The translations under genes and the position numbers were made by a program. Shown one piece after another: positions 1-5,508 of a stretch of 7,851 nucleotides of DNA (position 1 is its first letter; the number at the start of each line of letters is the position of its first letter). The stretch comes from Lachnoclostridium sp. UBA1308 (GTDB lineage: Bacteria; Bacillota; Clostridia; Lachnospirales; Lachnospiraceae), in assembly GCA_002307215.1 (NCBI GenBank), contig DBTU01000045.1:1-7851 (forward strand). The letters are read 5' to 3'. A model generated the notes under the pieces. That model worked only from the letters and a program-made list of their open reading frames with translations, ran no database searches and was not told where the DNA came from.

Positions 1-22
1 TGGCGGCGGAATGGAGATTAAT

Positions 23-679
23 ATGTATAAACCTGCACGTAAAATTGTTAATACGAGGTCAAAAAAGAATATTGGATACTTCCCAAGTAAAAAAAATGAG
101 CGACTTGTAGCTTTCGAATCACTTATAGAACGAGACTATATTTTTTTACTGGAATATGACAGAGATGTCATTTGTTACAAGGAACAACCACTAGAAATTG
201 CTTATCGTGATATCAATCGACTCAGAAAGTGCTATCCGGATTTTGAAGTTCAGCGAAAAGACAGAAAGCAGCTAGTTGAAGTTAAACCACATGCCAAGTT
301 GGTTAAGATACTCCACGATGAAATCACTATCAATAAATTTAATGCAGTTGCACTTTATTGTGATGCTAATGGATATTCAGATTTTAAAATAGTCACAGAA
401 AAAGATATTCGAACTGGTAATTCATTTAAAAACATATGCCTTCTCTTTTCATACTCAAATATTATTGTTCCAAAAGATATGAAGAGTGCTATCTTAAATG
501 TATTACTTTCATCGGATCAAGATCAAACAATAAACCAATTGCTTTCAAAAGTATGTGCCAAAGAGAACAATCCGACTATTTATGCGTATATTTTAAATAT
601 GCTGTATTATCAAGAAATAAGTACAAATTTAGAAGTACCCATCACAAGAAACTCATTAATATATTTAAATAATCAATAA
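23..679 (+). CDS. tnsA: TnsA-like transposon endonuclease
   Basis: TnsA is the restriction-endonuclease-like subunit of the Tn7 heteromeric transposase. It cuts the 5' ends of the element while TnsB cuts the 3' ends, which gives cut-and-paste excision. Numbered from the ATG at 23, the protein has 218 aa. The N-terminal nuclease domain shows an FESLIERDY segment (acidic residues E32/E36), a YPDF aspartate (D73) and an EVKP segment (E86, K88). This fits the Glu...Asp...Glu/Gln-X-Lys active site of the family. The C-terminal third would correspond to the winged-helix TnsA_C region; Tn7 TnsA is longer (273 aa). The start at 23 is preferred because GGAG at 13-16 lies six bases before it. An in-frame ATG at 11 has no well-spaced ribosome binding site, and the frame stays open to the window edge. 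The gene is first in a tnsA-tnsB-tnsC operon, 12 bp before tnsB. Its promoter is outside the window. Confidence 0.92.
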   Translation: MYKPARKIVNTRSKKNIGYFPSKKNERLVAFESLIERDYIFLLEYDRDVICYKEQPLEIAYRDINRLRKCYPDFEVQRKDRKQLVEVKPHAKLVKILHDEITINKFNAVALYCDANGYSDFKIVTEKDIRTGNSFKNICLLFSYSNIIVPKDMKSAILNVLLSSDQDQTINQLLSKVCAKENNPTIYAYILNMLYYQEISTNLEVPITRNSLIYLNNQ

Positions 680-691
680 GGCGGTGAGATA

Positions 692-2893
692 ATGTTTCCT
701 GTTCTACTAAAGCCTGGTATTAGGTTCATGCTCTTTGAAGATACGTATCAAATATTAAAAAAGTTACCCAATTTAAAAGTGCAGGTTGAAAAAGAGAATT
801 TCAATGTGACACAAATATTTACACAAGCTGAATTAATTACAGCTTTAAGTAATGGAGATCTTAAATTTGAATGCACCGGTAAGAACTTATCAAAGACTAG
901 TGGTGGCATTAATACATCCTATGCCTTAGGTGAATTAGATGTCTCAAGTTTTAAGGAGGAGGCAATCTTTCGATACGAGGTAATTAAACCCCTTCTTGAA
1001 CTTTCAGAGCAGAATGCCATTTCAAGAGCAGATGAGGTTAATTCTTGGTCTGTTAATCCTAAGAAAGCAAAAAGAAATCTTAATGATTGTTTAGTATATC
1101 ATACGGTTAGCAGCCAGAGCATTTACAGATGGCTTAAAGCATATAAAGAGTCATGTGGTGACATCAGATCATTGCTGCCCTCCTATCATAACTGTGGAGG
1201 CAAAGGAAATCCCAGAATATCTCCAAAAATAAATGAATTCATTAACGAGGCTATTGATTTATATTATAATAAACAGCAAAGAATTTCTATAAAAGAGTTA
1301 TGGCTTTGTCTAACCAATATGATAGCTGAGCATAATAGATTTTCTGTAATTAAACTTGATATTCCACCCTATCCTACATTAGCTAGATATGTATCAAAAA
1401 TCCCGGAATACCAATCTATTGCAAGCAGATACAGTAAAAGATCAGCTGATTATAAGTTCAAAGTAATTGGTAATGGGGTAGAGACAAGTTTTCCTTTAGA
1501 ACGTGTAGAGATTGACCATACCCCAGTTGATATAATTATTAAAGAAGATAATGGAACCGAGATAGGTAGACCATTTCTTGTATTAGCGATCGATAAGTAT
1601 ACTAGAAATGCTCTAGGGTTTAGTTTGGGTTTAAGTAATGGTGTTGGCTGGCCAGAAGTATCCCAATGTATTAAAAGTATCATGACAGATAAGTCTTATG
1701 TGAAAGATATGTATCCATTCATTGAGAATGAATGGAATGCTTTTGGCGTTCCAAAGACTTTAGTGATTGATAATGGTCTAGAATTTAAAAACAGTTCTAT
1801 GAAAGATACCTGTTATCAGTTAGGCATCGTATTGCGGATATGCCCCCCTAAAGTACCAGAATGGAAAGGTTCTATAGAAAGATTCTTTGGTACAACAAAT
1901 ACAAGTCTTGTTCATAACCTGCCAGGAACAACTCGTTCAAATCCAACTAAGTTAGATTCAGATGAAAATCCAAGTGCATTAGCTACATTGACTTTTTCTC
2001 AATTTAATGCATTACTTCACAAGTGGATTATTGATGTATATTCACAAGATTTTCATAAAGGAGTAGGTGGCATCCCTTCAAAGCTATGGAAGAAAGCTAT
2101 TGGAGATTATCCTGTCTCTTGGCCAAACAGTTCTTCCGATATTGTTACTTTACTTGGTCGTACCGCCCAGAGAAAAATTAGTAACCGCGGTATTGAAATC
2201 AATTGCCTTCATTATAATGGTAATAATCTAAATAGACTTTTAATGCAGTTTAGCAAAGAAAACAAAGGACTTGAAGAAGACTTCACTGTAAAGTACGATC
2301 CTTATAACCTTAGAGAACTTTTTGTATATGATCATGTTATTACCAAAGAATGGATCAAAGTACCCTGCACTAACCCCCAATATGCTACTAACTTATCGGA
2401 ATGGGAACATAAAGAAATGAGAGCCTATGCACGCAAAGAATATGGGATTGTTGATTATGAATCTTTAGCCAGAGCGAAGCATATGATTAGGACAATGATA
2501 GAAAACAACATAGGATATACCCCAAAGGAAAAAGCACGCGCCAATAAAATAAATGCAGATGAAGAAATAAATAAAGCGAGAAGAGAGGTTGAAAGCGCTA
2601 GTAATATTTTATATCATATGAATGCTTTATCAGAAGATAATATATCTGATATAGGTATTACTATAGCCACACCTAAAATCATAATTCCAGAGAGCCTTGT
2701 AAGTACTGAAGAAAGCAAGCAAGACGATAACATAATTAATATTAAACAAGCCCGAAAAGAAAAGGCACGAGGAACGAAAAAACAATTATCTTCTAATGAA
2801 ATACAATTGTTGGATGGTAAAAAAGATAAACCTTTAAATGATAATATTTGCATGGATGATTTTAGTGGATTTTCGATATTAACTGATTTTTAG
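692..2893 (+). CDS. tnsB: TnsB-like DDE transposase
   Basis: TnsB is the DDE integrase-fold subunit. It binds the repeats at both transposon ends, cuts the 3' strands and joins them to the target. At 733 aa it is close to Tn7 TnsB (702 aa). An N-terminal helix-turn-helix region is visible around residues 139-155 (VSSQSIYRWLKAYKE). The catalytic core holds D275 (VEIDHTPVD), D360 (LVIDNGLEF) and E396 (KGSIERFFG). The last two are separated by 35 residues, the classical DD(35)E spacing. A Mu-transposase-type beta-barrel follows at about 490-555 (RKISNRGIEINCL...YDPYNLRELFVYD). The C-terminal 130 residues are charged, with helical segments, and end in a short acidic/aromatic tail (DDFSGFSILTDF). 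That position matches the TnsC-contacting tail known for TnsB proteins; the match is inferred. A GGCGGTGAG ribosome binding site precedes the ATG. All three catalytic residues are present, so the gene looks functional. Confidence 0.97.
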   Translation: MFPVLLKPGIRFMLFEDTYQILKKLPNLKVQVEKENFNVTQIFTQAELITALSNGDLKFECTGKNLSKTSGGINTSYALGELDVSSFKEEAIFRYEVIKPLLELSEQNAISRADEVNSWSVNPKKAKRNLNDCLVYHTVSSQSIYRWLKAYKESCGDIRSLLPSYHNCGGKGNPRISPKINEFINEAIDLYYNKQQRISIKELWLCLTNMIAEHNRFSVIKLDIPPYPTLARYVSKIPEYQSIASRYSKRSADYKFKVIGNGVETSFPLERVEIDHTPVDIIIKEDNGTEIGRPFLVLAIDKYTRNALGFSLGLSNGVGWPEVSQCIKSIMTDKSYVKDMYPFIENEWNAFGVPKTLVIDNGLEFKNSSMKDTCYQLGIVLRICPPKVPEWKGSIERFFGTTNTSLVHNLPGTTRSNPTKLDSDENPSALATLTFSQFNALLHKWIIDVYSQDFHKGVGGIPSKLWKKAIGDYPVSWPNSSSDIVTLLGRTAQRKISNRGIEINCLHYNGNNLNRLLMQFSKENKGLEEDFTVKYDPYNLRELFVYDHVITKEWIKVPCTNPQYATNLSEWEHKEMRAYARKEYGIVDYESLARAKHMIRTMIENNIGYTPKEKARANKINADEEINKARREVESASNILYHMNALSEDNISDIGITIATPKIIIPESLVSTEESKQDDNIINIKQARKEKARGTKKQLSSNEIQLLDGKKDKPLNDNICMDDFSGFSILTDF

Positions 2894-2906
2894 GGGGAGA
2901 AATATT

Positions 2907-3836
2907 ATGAATCAAACAGCAGCAAATTATCAACCACCACAAAAAATTAGTAAATTCTCCCAGCCAGATAAATCTAAAATTTTATCACTCTCTCCTTCAG
3001 AAAAAATCAAGTATACTGATAGTATTAGAATAAGCTACCCCAAATTGCAAGAAATGTTATCGCTAGTAGCTGACTGCCATAATAGTTCAAAAACCCAAGC
3101 ACGTCCTACTTGCATGAGAATAAGTGGGGAATCTGGTACAGGGAAATCCAATCTTTTTGAGTTATATTCAAAAAAATATCCAGTAATATATGATATAAAT
3201 GGCACTATTAAGCCTGTTCTCTATTCCAGAATACCATGTCCAGCATATATCGGAGGATTACCCCCTCAGCTTTTATACGATTTAGGTGATCCATTCTACA
3301 ATAAATCTAAAACGATTATATTGCAAACTAAAAGACTTTATAATCTATTAAAGGCATGTAAAGTTGAAATTATCTTTTTAGATGAAGTACAACATCTGGT
3401 TGATAGAAACAGTCATAAACTGCTAAGAGATTCATCTGACTGGTTCAAAGAATTAATCGATGAAACTGGTATACCAATAATCTTTTTAGGTATCCCGGAC
3501 TCAGATAAAATATTTATTGAAAATGAACAATTGTCGAAACGAGTTAGAATTGTTAATACTACAAAAGAATTTGATAATGATGATACCTTTAGGAAATTCT
3601 TATACTTATATGATATGGCATTGCCTCTTGAAGAATCGTCATCCATAGCAGATAGCGATATGTGCTGTAGGCTCTATAATTCCACAAAAGGAAATGTAAA
3701 AAACATTCATGATTTACTCGTGGAATGTGTATCAATAGCTATCGCTAATAATGCTACTAGAATAACTATGCCCATGTTTGCTAAAGCACACAGTAAAATA
3801 TTATATAGCCAAAGCATTAAAAATCCTTTCACTTAA
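2907..3836 (+). CDS. tnsC: TnsC/TniB-like AAA+ ATPase, transposition regulator
   Basis: TnsC is an AAA+ ATPase that assembles on target DNA marked by a TniQ/TnsD protein and then recruits and activates the transposase. The 309-aa protein has a Walker A motif GESGTGKS (residues 74-81), a Walker B motif EIIFLDE (154-160) followed by VQHL, and a sensor-1-like strand IIFLGIPDS (191-199). Arginines near 212-214 (RVR) could supply the finger. This order is typical of the TniB/TnsC family. Tn7 TnsC has 555 aa, so this version lacks most of the N- and C-terminal extensions. Its size resembles TniB and the short TnsC proteins of other Tn7-like elements. A strong GGGGGAG ribosome binding site (2893-2899) begins at the last base of the tnsB stop codon, 13 bp before tnsC. 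The last 8 bp overlap the tail of the convergent tnsD gene. Confidence 0.93.
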   Translation: MNQTAANYQPPQKISKFSQPDKSKILSLSPSEKIKYTDSIRISYPKLQEMLSLVADCHNSSKTQARPTCMRISGESGTGKSNLFELYSKKYPVIYDINGTIKPVLYSRIPCPAYIGGLPPQLLYDLGDPFYNKSKTIILQTKRLYNLLKACKVEIIFLDEVQHLVDRNSHKLLRDSSDWFKELIDETGIPIIFLGIPDSDKIFIENEQLSKRVRIVNTTKEFDNDDTFRKFLYLYDMALPLEESSSIADSDMCCRLYNSTKGNVKNIHDLLVECVSIAIANNATRITMPMFAKAHSKILYSQSIKNPFT

Positions 3837-5268
3837 ATGAATCCAGTACGTCTATACGTTCTGCTAGCAGCAATAGTAATTCTTTTTTTATTTGGTTATA
3901 TTGATAAAATATGGTTGCTATTCCATGAAAGGTTATTGGATCAAATCTAACACTTGATTCACTGTTCATTTGTACGTAAATTATATCACTTATTGTAATA
4001 CCAAAGTGTTGAAATAGTATAAGAAATGTAGAGTAATTATCAGATTTCCCTTTAATATCACTAAATGTAATAGAACATTTCTTTTTTATTTTATTATAAA
4101 AATCAAATATTTCTTCTATGTCTAAATATTCTTTATTAAAATATTTGTATATATGAAAATATTTAATTACAAATATTCTTATATCCCTATCCAAATCACA
4201 AATATCAAAGAATATTCTAATGGCAATGTCCAATTCTACATAATTATTTAAATAAATGTATTTATTCATTTTTATTTTGACATTTTCTATATTACTATTC
4301 TCATTATAGTAATTCATTATGGGTTGGTATATTTCCTCATACCCAAAAACTATACGAGATTTACCTCGTAATTTTAGGCATTCCAGCGGATTGAAAATTC
4401 TCATATACCTATCTTTAATTACGTCCATATATGATTCACTATATGCACTTTGATTATCTACCTCAAATGATGATCTATTTATGTAATTAATATCTAGACA
4501 ATTTAATATATTCAAGAATTTAATTAAGTTTGTCGGCCAATCAACCATAATCCATGAAGCAATTATATAACTTTTAAAACCATCATCATTGTCAAAAAAA
4601 ATTTCAAGATCATTTAAGCCATCAGTATATAGCTCTGTTAAATATTGTAGATGAGACAAAAGATTGCAATAATCCACTCTCGAGAGAGTATTAAAGAGCA
4701 AATCACATACTATTAATGGAACACTACTCCTGATATTAAATATTTGGTATAATATGTTTTGACCATGTAATACATACTCATTAACACATTTAAAATAATT
4801 AAAGTCAATAATATGTAATCCGCAATTGCATTTTCCCAAAAAAACAATATCACTGGAAATCTTTTCTTTACAATGCGGGCATTCATCTACAAGATAAATC
4901 TCGTGATCCAAGCACACTTTTATAAGCCTATTTTTCCAATGAATCCTTTCATAAGATCTCTCCCTGTAGCATATAGGACACACATAAGCTTCAGTATGAC
5001 AACTAAAATCACTATACATATCAAAGCTAAATCTATTTGTAGTCATATTTTCAATTACTTTTATTTCAATACCTGTTAGCTCAGAAAATTTTGTTATATT
5101 TTCTTCATTGAGTTTTCTATAATAATGTCCGATACCTCTCAGTTTAAAACCTATCAAATCTGATATCTGATTTACCTCACACGAATTCTCAGAACATAAT
5201 CTCAATACATAATTCCCTATAGATTCATTTATATAGGGTACTGGATGTCTTAAAAGTCTATCAGCCAT
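3829..5268 (-). CDS. tnsD: TnsD-like TniQ-family target-site selector
   Basis: This is a TniQ-family protein that most likely acts as TnsD, which binds the 3' end of glmS and recruits TnsC to direct insertion into attTn7. The N-terminal TniQ region (about 1-160) opens with HPVPYINESIGNYVLRLC. It carries a zinc-ribbon-like cysteine/histidine set: C97 and C100 (VCPICY), C119 and H122 (VCLDHE), C130 and C133 (ECPHC), C147 and C149 (KCNCG). The remaining 320 residues are rich in Ile, Asn, Tyr and Asp and show no motif I can name. At 479 aa it is near Tn7 TnsD (508 aa) and longer than the short TniQ proteins of CRISPR-associated elements. This size, and its position beside attTn7, support the TnsD call. 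The ATG at 5268 follows a good ribosome binding site (GAGGTGAG). The gene converges with tnsC and is separated from glmS transcription by a hairpin. The family call is firm; TnsD specificity is inferred. Confidence 0.9.
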   Translation of the reverse strand: MADRLLRHPVPYINESIGNYVLRLCSENSCEVNQISDLIGFKLRGIGHYYRKLNEENITKFSELTGIEIKVIENMTTNRFSFDMYSDFSCHTEAYVCPICYRERSYERIHWKNRLIKVCLDHEIYLVDECPHCKEKISSDIVFLGKCNCGLHIIDFNYFKCVNEYVLHGQNILYQIFNIRSSVPLIVCDLLFNTLSRVDYCNLLSHLQYLTELYTDGLNDLEIFFDNDDGFKSYIIASWIMVDWPTNLIKFLNILNCLDINYINRSSFEVDNQSAYSESYMDVIKDRYMRIFNPLECLKLRGKSRIVFGYEEIYQPIMNYYNENSNIENVKIKMNKYIYLNNYVELDIAIRIFFDICDLDRDIRIFVIKYFHIYKYFNKEYLDIEEIFDFYNKIKKKCSITFSDIKGKSDNYSTFLILFQHFGITISDIIYVQMNSESSVRFDPITFHGIATIFYQYNQIKKELLLLLAERIDVLDSFK

Positions 5269-5288
5269 TTTCTCACCTCAAAAATAGA

Positions 5289-5317
5289 ACAGAGAGATAC
5301 TAAAAGTATCTCTCTGT
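5289..5317 (-). terminator. Perfect 12-bp hairpin between glmS and tnsD, terminator- or operator-like
   Basis: ACAGAGAGATAC (5289-5300) and GTATCTCTCTGT (5306-5317) are exact reverse complements separated by five bases. Read on the minus strand, the hairpin is followed by TCTATTTTTG, as in an intrinsic terminator; read on the plus strand it has no T-tract. It would therefore stop transcripts arriving from glmS before they enter tnsD. The stem has only moderate GC content, and the tnsD ribosome binding site follows almost at once. It could instead be an operator or a 5'UTR control element for tnsD. The structure is certain; the role is inferred. Confidence 0.6.
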
Positions 5318-5318
5318 A

Positions 5319-5450
5319 TATTCAAAACATTAGATGATAATTTACATTGAGTGATACTCAAAACAAAAAGTGAAATTTACAAACTTCCTAAATACTATTT
5401 TTCTCAAACTTTTTGAGAACTTTTCTCAAACTATTTGAGAACTCACAACA
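5319..5450. repeat. Transposon end with TnsB-binding-site-like repeats
   Basis: Two nearly identical 19-bp palindromes, each with arms TTCTCAAA and TTTGAGAA around a 3-base centre (CTT or CTA), lie at 5401-5419 and 5423-5441. Their period is exactly 22 bp, the length of TnsB sites in Tn7. Weaker copies of the half-motif TTCTCAAACT lie inward: TTTACAAACT (5376-5385), TACTCAAAAC (5355-5364) and TATTCAAAAC (5319-5328). The outermost eight bases, TGTTGTGA on the minus strand (5450-5443), form the probable terminus. Tn7 right ends carry four closely packed TnsB sites, so the number and packing fit. Binding by TnsB is inferred from this layout. Confidence 0.8.
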
Positions 5451-5455
5451 TTCCT
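5451..5455. other. Candidate 5-bp target site duplication (glmS side)
   Basis: Tn7-family transposases duplicate 5 bp of target. If the element ends at 5450, the duplication on this side is TTCCT on the plus strand (AGGAA on the minus). The partner copy lies beyond the left edge, so this cannot be confirmed here. If the terminus is 5447 the duplication shifts by three bases. Confidence 0.4.
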
Positions 5456-5468
5456 TCATCCACCCCAT

Positions 5469-5508
5469 TTATTCCACCGTAACGGCCTTTGCCAAATTAC
5501 GTGGCTGA
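5469..5508 (-). promoter_or_regulatory. attTn7 recognition region in the 3' end of glmS
   Basis: This is the last part of glmS, encoding PRNLAKAVTVE and the stop. In Tn7, TnsD binds roughly positions +23 to +58 from the insertion point, which here is about 5473-5508 and falls exactly on this codon stretch. Compared with the E. coli attTn7 sequence as I remember it, runs such as TTGGCAAA and GTTACGGT are conserved, with differences mainly at third codon positions. It overlaps the glmS coding sequence, so the site is kept by protein constraint. Recognition by the tnsD product beside it is inferred. Confidence 0.8.

Larger units (their letters stand above)
1..5450. mobile_element. Tn7-like transposon, partial (tnsABC + tnsD and the glmS-proximal end)
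   Basis: This is the glmS-proximal part of a Tn7-family element. Seen in the sequence: genes for TnsA, TnsB, TnsC and a TniQ/TnsD protein, followed by a repeat-rich non-coding end that stops 18 bp beyond the glmS stop codon. The outer end reads TGTTGTGA on the minus strand, then a 22-bp-period repeat, matching the Tn7 layout of about 8 terminal bases followed by 22-bp TnsB sites. The transposon genes are clearly more AT-rich than glmS, which suggests foreign origin. The left end, any cargo genes and the second copy of the target duplication lie outside the window. The exact terminus could be 5450 or 5447, because TGT occurs at both positions. The orientation differs from classical Tn7: tnsD lies beside the glmS-proximal end and tnsABC read toward it. 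Confidence 0.92.

Noticed and set aside
11..30. Similarity between the tnsA and glmS start regions (AATGGAGAT..ATATG versus AATGGAGAT..GTATG) as a duplicated leader
   Set aside because: The match is limited to a ribosome binding site and start codon, too short to separate from chance.
436..672. 78-codon plus-strand frame within tnsA
   Set aside because: It is a shifted frame fully inside the tnsA coding region, with no own ribosome binding site or recognisable motif.
1450..1683. Antisense open frames inside tnsB, tnsC and glmS (for example 1450-1683 and 2614-2853 minus; 6279-6978 plus)
   Set aside because: They lie wholly inside well-supported genes, have no ribosome binding sites I can see and show no recognisable protein features.
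5401..5441. The two palindromes as a CRISPR-like array or as intrinsic terminators
   Set aside because: There are only two units, separated by three bases, so there is no spacer. On the minus strand they are followed by A-runs, not T-runs. The 22-bp period and terminal position fit TnsB sites better.
1..5450. CRISPR-associated transposon (CAST)
   Set aside because: No cas gene or repeat-spacer array is visible, and the TniQ protein is of long TnsD size next to attTn7. A CAST module to the left of the window cannot be excluded but has no support here.
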